DNA from: a virus
Length of the DNA stretch: 40,632 bases
Virus record (IMG/VR): IMGVR_UViG_3300048927_000364
Location: 1 to 40,632 of that record
Direction: 5' to 3' (one strand)
Positions 1 through 6,712 of the stretch are shown piece by piece. Numbering within the stretch: position 1 is the stretch's first letter; every line of letters begins with the position of its first letter. The translations under genes and the position numbers were made by a program. The notes below the pieces were generated by a model. That model saw only the letters and a program-made list of their open reading frames with translations. It ran no database searches and was not told where the DNA came from.

Positions 1-2
1 GC

Positions 3-161
3 GAGCCCGAGGCCTATTCCTGGCACCGCGGGTCGCCGGACCCGAACAGCACCCTCTACTGGCTGGCGCTGAGAGATTGCCTCTATCGCCACAGCTTCGT
101 GGATCGCGGCGCCTATGCCTATCCGACGACGGCGGTATTCCGGAATTTTCTGGATCGCTGA
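3..161 (+). CDS. C-terminal end of a host protein (partial)
   Basis: An open frame enters from the left edge and stops with TGA at 159-161, giving 52 residues (for example SWHRGSPDPNSTLYW and a TAVFRNFLDR end). Codon choice is typical of a GC-rich chromosome. It lies outside the left attachment repeat and ahead of the tRNA terminator, so it belongs to the host. I do not recognise the family from this fragment. Confidence 0.6.
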   Translation, partial: EPEAYSWHRGSPDPNSTLYWLALRDCLYRHSFVDRGAYAYPTTAVFRNFLDR

Positions 162-249
162 CGGCCGACAGGTCAATTCGGCTCGCGGAACATTGCTTGG
201 GACAAGCAGGCGCCGCGACCAGATGAGCGCAGCTCGACAAAGCGAAACT

Positions 250-280
250 AAAAAGGCCTTTCGATTACTCGAAAGGCCTT
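250..280 (-). terminator. Host terminator of the tRNA-Val transcript
   Basis: A 12-bp perfect stem (253-264 with 269-280) with a 4-base loop is followed on the minus strand by a T run. It lies just left of the tRNA 3'-end repeat, where the tRNA transcript would end before integration. The prophage now separates it from the tRNA promoter. It could also serve the host gene ending at 161 as a bidirectional terminator. Confidence 0.75.
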
Positions 281-289
281 GCTTTTCAG

Positions 290-345
290 CGAATTAGGAT
301 GGTGGGCGTGACAAGGATCGAACTTGTGACCCCTACGATGTCAAC
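290..345. repeat. attL: 56-bp direct repeat of the tRNA-Val 3' end
   Basis: Identical base for base to 40511-40566. It contains the 3' part of tRNA-Val (anticodon region to CCA, read on the minus strand) and a few bases downstream. After position 345 the sequence departs from the tRNA, so this copy is a truncated tRNA and not a working gene. Confidence 0.95.
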
Positions 346-366
346 TTTCAGCCCCCTAGCGGAAAG

Positions 367-380
367 CCCGGAACTCCGGG
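367..380 (-). terminator. Possible weak terminator or structure after integrase
   Basis: CCCGGA-AC-TCCGGG is a short perfect inverted repeat between the integrase stop (487) and attL. On the minus strand it is followed by CTTTCC, a weak T tract, so it may end the leftward operon. It could equally be a structural element of attP. Confidence 0.3.
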
Positions 381-440
381 GATTCTACGCTTCGTAAATC
401 GTCGTTTTCGGCACTATGTTGCTACGGTGTTCCGCTTTTC

Positions 441-466
441 AGGTTTGGCGAACCTCAGGAGCACTA
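441..466. promoter_or_regulatory. Candidate integrase arm-type site (left)
   Basis: A 26-base element containing the near-palindrome AGGTTTG-G-CGAACCT followed by GGAGCACTA. It matches 40442-40467 at 23 of 26 positions in the same orientation. The two copies lie inside the two phage arms, 95 bases from the left core and 43 bases from the right core. That placement fits the arm-binding sites of a tyrosine integrase; the function is inferred. Confidence 0.55.
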
Positions 467-486
467 CGTAGCAGTTCGTCTTTGAT

Positions 487-1533
487 TTAATTGGCATTCG
501 CTGCAATTAGGGGGCCAGAGGTTCGATATGTTGGCTTTCCGTCATTGCGCGTCATGTCCAATGTGTCTGCAAGATCGCGAAGATGCTCCGGGCTATACCG
601 GGCATAGACCTTTTCCGTGATCCTGCTGTTTGAGTGCCCGAGAAACTGAGCGATCCGCGTCATCGAATGACCATCTTCAGCAAGCCAGACGGCCGCCGAA
701 TGCCGGAGCATATGCGGTGAAACGTCGTCGAGCTTTGCAGCTTTGGCCGCTGCCTTCAGTCCTTTCTTGATCGACTTCACCTGAACGCCGGCCCATTCGA
801 TGACGAATGGCGAGAGCGCGGCCGCCTGGCTCGTTTTCAACTCCTTGAGCAAGGTCTCGTTCATCGGGACGGTTGCGCGGCCTTTTCGGCGTGTCCGGTC
901 GAACGGGTTGCGGAGATTTATCAGTCGGCGCTCGAAGTCCACCCGGTCCCAGGTCAATTCCAATGCCGCGGCGTTGCGGGCGCCGGTGCCAATCATCAGC
1001 AGGATCGCCAGACGGATGTGCGGCACCTTGGCCGCATCCATCAACTTCATGACCTCTTCCCGTTTCAGATACCCTTCCTTCGGATCAGGCTTCGCCGGCC
1101 GCTCGATATGCGGCGCCCGCTCAATTAGGCCGTTTTTCTCCGACCAGACCAACACCGTGCGCAAATGCCCCAGTTCGGTATGGATTGTTCCGTCCTGGAT
1201 GCCGGCCTTCCGACGCTCCTCCGTGTGAGCGCGGCAATCGAGCACGCTTATCGCCACCCCCTCCATTTTCCCAAAACGTGCTTCCATGGCCTTCCATGTA
1301 AATTTCATGGTCGTGACCACGGCGCGGCCTTCCTTGTCGATCAGGTAGGCCTTCCACAGGTCATCAACTGTCGTGCCTTTCGGCCGGGTCAGCTCCGCGT
1401 ATCGAGACGCGGCGAGGCGGGACGCCTCTTTCTGGTCTGTGGTTCCAAGGCGATAACGGCGGCGCAAGCCGTCGGGCTCGTCCCATGTGACGCAAAACTC
1501 CCCTCGGAGTCGCGTGAGTCTCCATTCTGACAT
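487..1533 (-). CDS. int: Tyrosine site-specific recombinase (phage integrase)
   Basis: This 348-residue protein has the tyrosine recombinase catalytic set: R186 in GTGARNAA, H274 and R277 in HMLRH, H300 in QFLGH, and probable nucleophile Y310 in VYARYSP. The N-terminal half would hold the arm-binding and core-binding domains. It should join attP to the tRNA-Val attB and, with the HTH protein upstream, reverse this. It is the last gene of the leftward operon, next to attL. Its ATG lies 145 bases inside the preceding gene in another frame, an unusually long overlap. The early region is therefore controlled by the leftward operator promoter at 3795-3823. Confidence 0.95.
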   Translation of the reverse strand: MSEWRLTRLRGEFCVTWDEPDGLRRRYRLGTTDQKEASRLAASRYAELTRPKGTTVDDLWKAYLIDKEGRAVVTTMKFTWKAMEARFGKMEGVAISVLDCRAHTEERRKAGIQDGTIHTELGHLRTVLVWSEKNGLIERAPHIERPAKPDPKEGYLKREEVMKLMDAAKVPHIRLAILLMIGTGARNAAALELTWDRVDFERRLINLRNPFDRTRRKGRATVPMNETLLKELKTSQAAALSPFVIEWAGVQVKSIKKGLKAAAKAAKLDDVSPHMLRHSAAVWLAEDGHSMTRIAQFLGHSNSRITEKVYARYSPEHLRDLADTLDMTRNDGKPTYRTSGPLIAANAN

Positions 1534-1688
1534 TTCTCGAACATCTCCACGTCTTCAGGTTTAATCCTCAGAAGCTTGCCGCCAAGACGAAAGGCCGGCA
1601 GCGTCCCGCAAGCGATAAGCTTGCGAACGTGACGTTCGGAGCATTCCCAATGGTCGGCTAGGCTCTTCGGAGTGAACGGCCTGGTCAT
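1389..1688 (-). CDS. Small HTH protein, probable excisionase
   Basis: The 99-residue protein begins with a MerR/excisionase-like helix-turn-helix: KSLADHWECSERHVRKLI, then a wing FRLGGKLLRIKPEDVEMF, all within residues 8-50. The last 45 residues are low in complexity and overlap the integrase start. Its ATG overlaps the stop of the upstream gene as ATGA at 1685-1688, so translation is coupled. Position directly before int suggests a recombination directionality factor. A role as a plain transcription regulator is not excluded. Confidence 0.8.
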   Translation of the reverse strand: MTRPFTPKSLADHWECSERHVRKLIACGTLPAFRLGGKLLRIKPEDVEMFEKCQNGDSRDSEGSFASHGTSPTACAAVIALEPQTRKRRPASPRLDTRS

Positions 1689-2014
1689 GGGCTCTTCTCC
1701 CCGTTATCCACAGGCGGTTCGCCCATCAGCGAATGAAGAAATATCCTCAGGACGTGCTCGCCGCCGTGTGTGCAGTCCTTGATGCTGTCGAAGAAATTTT
1801 CATCTTCAAGCGCCAGCCGCACTTTCGCCCGAACTTCATCGAGCGTCTGACATGGTTGCCGGATGACCACCATTTCCGCGGCTTCCTTCGCCTCCCATTC
1901 GCTGCGAGGGTCGGTTTGGCGATCGGTTGAAAGTTGTTTGAGGAAGGCTTCGTCCGCAGTCTTGTATTGCGAAATTAAGTCGGTAAGCGCGAAGTTCGTT
2001 TCCATCGAGGCCAT
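1685..2014 (-). CDS. Small protein, paralogue of the operon's first gene
   Basis: The start is placed at the ATG at 2014, one base after the upstream stop codon (TGAGATGG); a longer open frame exists but its extra N-terminus is only the shadow of the neighbour. The 109-residue product contains QPCQTLDEVRAKVRL, which lines up with TPCHSPDDVQAKIRY in the gene at 3321-3767, followed in both by an acidic/His stretch and LHSL or LQSL. The two are related, so this looks like an old duplication within the operon. The function is unknown. ATGA overlap joins it to the excisionase-like gene. Confidence 0.7.
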   Translation of the reverse strand: MASMETNFALTDLISQYKTADEAFLKQLSTDRQTDPRSEWEAKEAAEMVVIRQPCQTLDEVRAKVRLALEDENFFDSIKDCTHGGEHVLRIFLHSLMGEPPVDNGEKSP

Positions 2015-2015
2015 C

Positions 2016-2375
2016 TCAAACAGCTTTAGTTGCAAGGGGATTGGCGGCGAGTTCATCCAAGGTGGACTTGTTGAATTCTTGGCACCAGGCCTCAAACTGG
2101 ATAATTGTCGCAAGACGCCTCTCGCCGTCGTTGTCGAAGGTGTTAGGCCGTTCCCGAAGGGCATCGATGATGTTGCCCCTTTCTTCAGAAAGGTACTCTT
2201 GGAACTTGCCGAGGTAGGCCTCGGCGCGGGTCCGGCTTCCATCCAGACAAATGACATAGTGAAGAGCCATGTTGGCGGTCTCTTCCAGATTATCGAGGAT
2301 CCGATAGAGGCGGCAAAGGTCGTTGATTGAAAGGTCGGCCGCGTTCAGGCGGGGCGGCGTGATGTGCTGGCTCAT
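2016..2375 (-). CDS. Hypothetical protein of the leftward operon
   Basis: A 119-residue, mostly helical acidic protein with no signal peptide (for example LCRLYRILDNLEETANMALH). The start ATG overlaps the stop of the upstream Tat-signal gene (2372-2375), and its own stop is followed at once by the next start, so it is translated as part of a tightly packed operon. I do not recognise the family. Such genes are usually accessory in rhizobial prophages, and it is not needed for integration as far as known families show. Confidence 0.7.
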   Translation of the reverse strand: MSQHITPPRLNAADLSINDLCRLYRILDNLEETANMALHYVICLDGSRTRAEAYLGKFQEYLSEERGNIIDALRERPNTFDNDGERRLATIIQFEAWCQEFNKSTLDELAANPLATKAV

Positions 2376-3250
2376 TGGGCGCTCTCCAGCTTCTGGCTCT
2401 GCGCTACATCGAGGACCGACTGAATGAACTGGGCAATTTCGGCTAAGATGCCGCCGGTAGCGATCGTGTTGCCGAAAAGCTCATTCGACTGGAGTACTCG
2501 TGCCTTGATGCAGAGGCCTTCGTGTGTGAAGGCAGGGATCATGGATATCGCTGCGCAACACCGAAACACTTGTCGGTCGGCATAGGCCACGCGCAGCTGT
2601 ACCTGCCGAACGCCGGATACTTCGATCAGGCGAGCCGTTTCGGATTCGTATGCGAGAGCGAGGTCAAGGCGCTTTTCCCATATAGCGATACTGTCCTGGA
2701 GCCAGACGCGATTGCGGTCCAAAGCCTTTTCAGTGCGTCCTTTCGGTGTTTGTCGCGAATAATTGGTAATATATTCTTCCGCTTCCGTCGAAGTAATGAC
2801 TTGAAAACATTGTTTTTCATTCTTCTCTCGATATTTGCGAGATAGTCTCTTGGTAAGGTCGGCCGTATCTCGCATCATGAAACGGCCGATAATGTCGCGC
2901 TCGGCCTTGTCGTTGCGCCCATAGTCTCGATGAGCGTTAAATCCCCATAGGAGCTCTTCTGGAGCGAGAGGCCAGAGGTGGCGCCACTCGTCTGCCAGCC
3001 ACGTCAGTGCGTCTTGCGCCTCTGCCATTTCGGCACGAGCGGCTATGAGAGCATCATGAGCCTGAAGTAAGTCCGGATTTTCATGTACCCCTTCCATGCC
3101 CAAGGAAGGCTCCGCAGCGGCGTGAGCTGCTTTTGGACTGCCCAGAACTGTGGGCACCGCCGACGCCGCCGCTAACCCCGGCAGCGCCGAAAGAAAAGAT
3201 CTGCGAGTGGTGGACATAGCTTCGCTGGCGGCCGGAATCGGTCGTGTCAT
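2372..3250 (-). CDS. Tat-exported protein of unknown function
   Basis: The first 44 residues form a twin-arginine signal: STTRRSFLSAL at residues 13-23, a hydrophobic Ala/Leu/Val stretch and an AHA cleavage site near residue 44. The start at 3250 has a GGAG ribosome site 7 bases upstream. The mature part (about 248 residues) is helical and charged, with WLADEWRHLWPLAPEELLWG near residues 84-103. It would be folded in the cytoplasm and exported to the periplasm. An exported protein inside an int/xis operon is odd and suggests cargo. The molecular function is unknown. Confidence 0.75.
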   Translation of the reverse strand: MTRPIPAASEAMSTTRRSFLSALPGLAAASAVPTVLGSPKAAHAAAEPSLGMEGVHENPDLLQAHDALIAARAEMAEAQDALTWLADEWRHLWPLAPEELLWGFNAHRDYGRNDKAERDIIGRFMMRDTADLTKRLSRKYREKNEKQCFQVITSTEAEEYITNYSRQTPKGRTEKALDRNRVWLQDSIAIWEKRLDLALAYESETARLIEVSGVRQVQLRVAYADRQVFRCCAAISMIPAFTHEGLCIKARVLQSNELFGNTIATGGILAEIAQFIQSVLDVAQSQKLESAQ

Positions 3251-3320
3251 TGTCTTTCTCCAGTTTAGAAATGTTGCCGCGGATCAGCCGCAGCGCTGCA
3301 TCAGCCTGCGGACTTACGCA

Positions 3321-3767
3321 TTATGCAGGAAAAGTTTTTTCAGCGGCGATCTCTGCTTCGCGTGCGTATGCGTGTAGGGGATCCTGAAGCAGCAAGGATT
3401 GAAGCAGCCGTCGCACGCCATCCATGTCGTCGGCTAGGCCATACTGCTCGTGGCTGAGGCATTCGATCAGGCTCGATCGCTCGCCGACGCTGCCGTGCAT
3501 GAAATATCGGATCTTCGCCTGGACATCGTCGGGGCTATGGCAGGGCGTGCGGACGAGGGCATCGAAGCGCTTGACCTCGATGGCGTGCGTCTCCTCGGCT
3601 GCTGCATTATCGATTGCGACTCCGGCATTGGTGAATTGTGCTTCATCGGCGTGGACCGCGTCTAAGTGAGCGTTGATCGCAGAGGAAACATCGCTGCGTC
3701 GCAAACGGTCAAACAGCAGGGTGCCGGCGATTTCTGAATTCAGTAGCTTTTTTGGGTGCGATTCCAT
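3321..3767 (-). CDS. First gene of the leftward operon, unknown function
   Basis: A 148-residue acidic soluble protein. Residues 75-130 contain TPCHSPDDVQAKIRY and LLQSLLLQDP, matching the shorter protein at 1685-2014. The ATG at 3767 has GGAG 5 bases upstream and lies about 20 bases after the predicted start of the operator-controlled promoter at 3795-3823. As the first gene under repressor control it could be an early leftward phage function, but no known family is visible. Confidence 0.75.
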   Translation of the reverse strand: MESHPKKLLNSEIAGTLLFDRLRRSDVSSAINAHLDAVHADEAQFTNAGVAIDNAAAEETHAIEVKRFDALVRTPCHSPDDVQAKIRYFMHGSVGERSSLIECLSHEQYGLADDMDGVRRLLQSLLLQDPLHAYAREAEIAAEKTFPA

Positions 3768-3794
3768 GTGCGCTCCATCGGTTGAGATGGAGCA

Positions 3795-3823
3795 AACATA
3801 TCGGATGAAATTTCAGTCGTCAA
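3795..3823 (-). promoter_or_regulatory. Leftward promoter (PL-like) of the int operon
   Basis: On the minus strand TTGACG (3823-3818) is separated by exactly 17 bases from TATGTT (3800-3795). An operator TGAAATTTCA (3806-3815) lies wholly in the spacer. The predicted transcript would start near 3788 and give the gene at 3767 a leader of about 20 bases with its own ribosome site. Confidence 0.75.
3806..3815. promoter_or_regulatory. Operator OL1: TGAAATTTCA
   Basis: A perfect 10-base palindrome between -35 and -10 of the leftward promoter. Binding here would block RNA polymerase directly. The same motif recurs at 3835-3844 and in degenerate form on the other side of the repressor gene. Confidence 0.7.
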
Positions 3824-3832
3824 TTATATTTG

Positions 3833-3846
3833 AATGAAATTTCATT
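3833..3846. promoter_or_regulatory. Operator OL2: AATGAAATTTCATT
   Basis: A perfect 14-base palindrome centred 29 bases from OL1 and upstream of the leftward promoter. It overlaps the repressor stop codon (3842-3844). Spacing near three helical turns would let two repressor dimers bind on the same DNA face. Confidence 0.7.
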
Positions 3847-4663
3847 TGACCAATTGAAAGGGATGGATGTCGCGGAGGATTCTGACCACAATACCCCTCA
3901 CCCTTATCGCATAGCCTCCTGCATCGTAGCAGTTTCGATCCTCACTATCGGGAATGTCGGTAATATTGATTGTCAAACGGCGCGTGGGATTCCTCGTATC
4001 TTCGCCACTTTCATTTAAGGAAACGCCATTTGGATGGCCAAGGAGATGGATACGAGCGCCATCGCGCTGCACTATTCGCAGGCTGTTTTCCGAAAGTCCA
4101 ACGGCAGGTAGTTCAACTCCACAATAAACTATGGAGCCGTGCTGAAGTGGGATGGATCGATTGTCCTTTCCAAACCTTCCTGGGCCTGCAACGGTGGCTA
4201 TATCGCCATCTTGTATACCTAAGGCCGAAAGCGAGCGATCAGCAATGAAAACGCCAAAAACGGGCCATTCGGGATAATCCATACTTCTAAACAGGCTGTA
4301 GTAGCGCTCGGTTGACGCGATCCTATTGCGTCGTGTTTCACGATCTTCAAAAACACCGGTTTTGGCCTCTTCTGTTATGTTCATCCAATGCGCAGGGCCT
4401 GCTTGATGATGATCACGAGGCGTTTCTTCCGTCGTTTCAAATGTGTGATCTGGATCGATGCTGGCGCCTACCAGATAAGCAAGCGAACATTGAAGAACAC
4501 CAGTAAGTTTCTCGAGCGTTGCTAATCGAGGACTGCCAGAATTACCTGACAAAATATCGGTTATCGCCGATCGGCCTAGGCCAGCTTCGACGGAGGCAGA
4601 TGCAGCGCTCTTCCCAAGCCTTTCAAGGCGACTGCGGATTCTTCCGGATAAATCGTTTTCCAT
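3842..4663 (-). CDS. Phage repressor, HTH plus S24-like C-terminus
   Basis: The start is taken at the ATG at 4663, preceded by AAGGAAAG, giving 273 residues; a longer frame to 4723 lacks a ribosome site. Residues 5-60 form a Xre/CI-type helix-turn-helix (SASVEAGLGRSAITDILSG, then LATLEKLTGVLQCSLAYLVG). The C-terminal half has an S24/LexA-like pattern (VFIADRSLSALGIQDGDIA, later GIVVRILRDI), but I cannot identify a convincing Ser/Lys cleavage pair. The gene lies between two operator pairs and is transcribed toward OL. It should maintain lysogeny by shutting both flanking promoters. Confidence 0.85.
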   Translation of the reverse strand: MENDLSGRIRSRLERLGKSAASASVEAGLGRSAITDILSGNSGSPRLATLEKLTGVLQCSLAYLVGASIDPDHTFETTEETPRDHHQAGPAHWMNITEEAKTGVFEDRETRRNRIASTERYYSLFRSMDYPEWPVFGVFIADRSLSALGIQDGDIATVAGPGRFGKDNRSIPLQHGSIVYCGVELPAVGLSENSLRIVQRDGARIHLLGHPNGVSLNESGEDTRNPTRRLTINITDIPDSEDRNCYDAGGYAIRVRGIVVRILRDIHPFQLVK

Positions 4664-4702
4664 GATGTCTACTTTCCTTGATTGCGTAGGAAAAATCAAA
4701 AC

Positions 4703-4712
4703 CGAAATTTCA
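4703..4712. promoter_or_regulatory. Operator OR2: CGAAATTTCA
   Basis: Nine of ten bases match the TGAAATTTCA palindrome. It lies between the repressor start and the rightward promoter, so it may also govern repressor synthesis. Its centre is 32 bases from the next site. Confidence 0.6.
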
Positions 4713-4723
4713 GTAGCATTCAC

Positions 4724-4751
4724 TTGCTAATGAATGATTTTTCAGTATGAT
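4724..4751 (+). promoter_or_regulatory. Rightward early promoter (PR-like)
   Basis: TTGCTA (4724-4729), a 16-base spacer and TATGAT (4746-4751). An operator-like TGATTTTTCA lies in the spacer, mirroring the leftward promoter. The -10 ends only 9 bases before the ATG at 4761, so the mRNA would start at or within a few bases of the start codon. Confidence 0.7.
4735..4744. promoter_or_regulatory. Operator OR1: TGATTTTTCA
   Basis: A degenerate copy (8 of 10) of the TGAAATTTCA palindrome, placed directly before the -10 of the rightward promoter. The weaker match compared with OL1 may give different repressor affinities on the two sides. Confidence 0.5.
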
Positions 4752-4760
4752 TAAAAAATC

Positions 4761-5033
4761 ATGGAAAACGAGCTCAGAAAAATTCTCCTCGACACCGCGT
4801 GCGCCTTTGCGAAAGCATCCGACTGCGCCGTGTCCACCGTTTCGCGCCGGGTGAAGAATAATCCTAACTTCTTCTCCCGTATCGAAGACACCACGACAAG
4901 CTTCACCTTGAGGACATACGACGAGGTCATGCGGTGGTTCGCTTCAAATTGGCCCGAGAAGAAGCAGTTACCGCTCGGCTTGATGAAGTGGATGGTTGAC
5001 ACCAGCTATACCAAAGACGAGGTCTCCGCATGA
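4761..5033 (+). CDS. Cro-like early regulator candidate, leaderless
   Basis: This 90-residue protein is the first gene rightward from the repressor. Residues 8-45 could form a helix-turn-helix (AFAKASDCAVSTVSRRVKNN), followed by a second helical part DEVMRWFASNWP. No ribosome site precedes the ATG, and the predicted transcript start lies about 3 bases upstream, as in leaderless phage repressor mRNAs. Position opposite the repressor suggests a Cro-type role, but sequence alone does not prove DNA binding. ATGA overlap couples it to the next gene. Confidence 0.7.
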   Translation: MENELRKILLDTACAFAKASDCAVSTVSRRVKNNPNFFSRIEDTTTSFTLRTYDEVMRWFASNWPEKKQLPLGLMKWMVDTSYTKDEVSA

Positions 5034-5284
5034 CGGCCCCTCGCTCACACACACGCGGATGCGCGCGGCGCACAACGAACGTCGCCAATGATGATCTTCC
5101 GTCGCTGGAAGCTCAAATTGAGGCTTGGGACGCATATGTCTCCGCGCAAAGCTTGGCTCAGTCGACGGGCGATGTTGAGGATGGCATTGCTGCCGGTCGC
5201 GCATGGCGTCGGTGGCTTGATCTCTTCATGACGTCCGTGCAGCGGAACTTCGTCGACGGCCCGCGCGGAGGAGTAATTGGATGA
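5030..5284 (+). CDS. Small early protein, unknown function
   Basis: The 84-residue product has a basic N-terminus and a central acidic helical part (LPSLEAQIEAWDAYVSAQSL, later GRAWRRWLDLFM). Its start and stop overlap both neighbours by four bases (ATGA), placing it firmly in the early operon between the Cro-like gene and the helicase. The family is not recognised; a helicase-loading or regulatory role would be guesswork. Confidence 0.7.
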   Translation: MTAPRSHTRGCARRTTNVANDDLPSLEAQIEAWDAYVSAQSLAQSTGDVEDGIAAGRAWRRWLDLFMTSVQRNFVDGPRGGVIG

Positions 5285-6708
5285 CGGCTGCGCTGGCCTC
5301 TAATTTCATTGCTGAGATCGAGCAAGAAATTCTCGGGTCTTTGCTGATGGTCAGCGGCGTGACGACGGTGCTGGGTGTCGTAAGGCCCGAGCATTTCGTT
5401 GAGCCCTTGCATCGCCGTATATTCGAAAACATGCTCCTGGGGCACGATCGATACGGCAGCTCCAGCATCGCCATCGTGTTCAAGTTGTTTCCTGAAGACG
5501 AGGCAGCACAGTGGAGCAAGTCGCTTGGGCGCCCCCTGTCTGCATATCTAGCCGCTCTCGCTTCGAACACCGTTCACGGCGTTGCCGGGTTTAAAAAAAG
5601 TATCCCAAATCTCCTTTCGCAATCCGCGCGGATAGGTCTGGCAGTCGAGGCCGAAAACATCGCGGCTGCGGCGAATGACCCTGGCGTCGACCCGAGCGCA
5701 CTGATCCGCAACGCAACGCGGGCATTCGACGATATCGCATCCAGACTTCGTGGCAGCAATCGCGGCCGGACCCGCCACTCTCTGCACGAGGCTGCTACCG
5801 CCGCGCTGATCGACGTGGAAACCGCCATGTTCCGCGGCGACGGCTTGACCGGCGTCACGTGGGGACTGAGCGAGGTAAACCGCTCGACGGGCGGATTGCA
5901 GCGCGGCGAAATGACTGTGCTTGGCGCCCGACCCTCAATGGGCAAGACTGCCGTCGGTCTTTCCGTCGCCATCAAGGCTGCCAAGAAAGGGCACGGCGTC
6001 GCGTTCATGTCGCTGGAGATGGGCGCCAAGCCCCTGTCGTTGCGCGCCATGACCGATATCGCCTTCGACTGGAACGTGCGCGTCCCCTACAGCGATTTGA
6101 TTACCGGCAAGGTCGATCCGAAAGATCTTGAGGCTATCCGCTCCGCAAATCAGGATCTGGACGCAATGCCGCTCTGGATCGAAGAGCAGTCCGGTATGTC
6201 CATTTCGGACATTGCCGTGAAGTTAGAGCGGATCAAGGACGTTGCCGAGCGCAGCGGGCACACGATCGATTTGCTTGTCGTCGACTACCTGCAGCTCGTC
6301 GCGCCGTCATCGCGGTACCAAGGCAATCGTACAGCCGAGATTACCGAGATATCGGCTGGCCTGCGAAACCTCTGCAGGGAAGCTGGCGTGTCGTTGCTGG
6401 CGCTGTCGCAGCTTTCGCGCCAGGTCGAAACGCGTGAGGACAAGCGTCCGATGCTCTCCGATCTTCGCGAATCTGGTGCGATCGAGCAAGACGCCGACAC
6501 CGTCATCTTCCTCTTCAGGGAAGCCTACTACCTGTCGAAGGGGAAGGGGAAGGATGCCGACGCAGAGATGGAGCGCCTCGATCGACTAGAGCAGGTAGAG
6601 AACAAGCTCGAATTCATCATCGCCAAGCAGCGCAACGGACCCGTCAGGACCGTGGATCTATTCATCGATATCGCCTCGTCGGCGGTGCGAAGCGCTGCGA
6701 GGATCTGA
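5281..6708 (+). CDS. dnaB: DnaB-type replicative helicase
   Basis: At 475 residues it has the normal DnaB length. The N-terminal domain (residues 9-110, EQEILGSLLMVSG and FVEPLHRRIFENM) is followed by a RecA-like ATPase with Walker A GARPSMGKTA near residues 214-223, Walker B DLLVVDYLQLV near 330-340, and the arginine-finger part LRESGAIEQDADTVIFLFRE. It unwinds DNA at the phage fork with ATP. Lying before the initiator-like gene, it suggests theta-type replication using a phage-owned helicase. The start overlaps the upstream stop as ATGA. Confidence 0.95.
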   Translation: MTAALASNFIAEIEQEILGSLLMVSGVTTVLGVVRPEHFVEPLHRRIFENMLLGHDRYGSSSIAIVFKLFPEDEAAQWSKSLGRPLSAYLAALASNTVHGVAGFKKSIPNLLSQSARIGLAVEAENIAAAANDPGVDPSALIRNATRAFDDIASRLRGSNRGRTRHSLHEAATAALIDVETAMFRGDGLTGVTWGLSEVNRSTGGLQRGEMTVLGARPSMGKTAVGLSVAIKAAKKGHGVAFMSLEMGAKPLSLRAMTDIAFDWNVRVPYSDLITGKVDPKDLEAIRSANQDLDAMPLWIEEQSGMSISDIAVKLERIKDVAERSGHTIDLLVVDYLQLVAPSSRYQGNRTAEITEISAGLRNLCREAGVSLLALSQLSRQVETREDKRPMLSDLRESGAIEQDADTVIFLFREAYYLSKGKGKDADAEMERLDRLEQVENKLEFIIAKQRNGPVRTVDLFIDIASSAVRSAARI

Positions 6709-6712
6709 CCAG

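Noticed and set aside
290-345. Second tRNA-Val gene at the left end
   Set aside because: Only the 3' part is present; after 345 the sequence does not continue the anticodon stem or D arm.
3842-4723. Longer repressor start at 4723
   Set aside because: It would run through the OR2 site and has no ribosome site, whereas ATG 4663 has AAGGAAAG and begins the HTH domain as usual.
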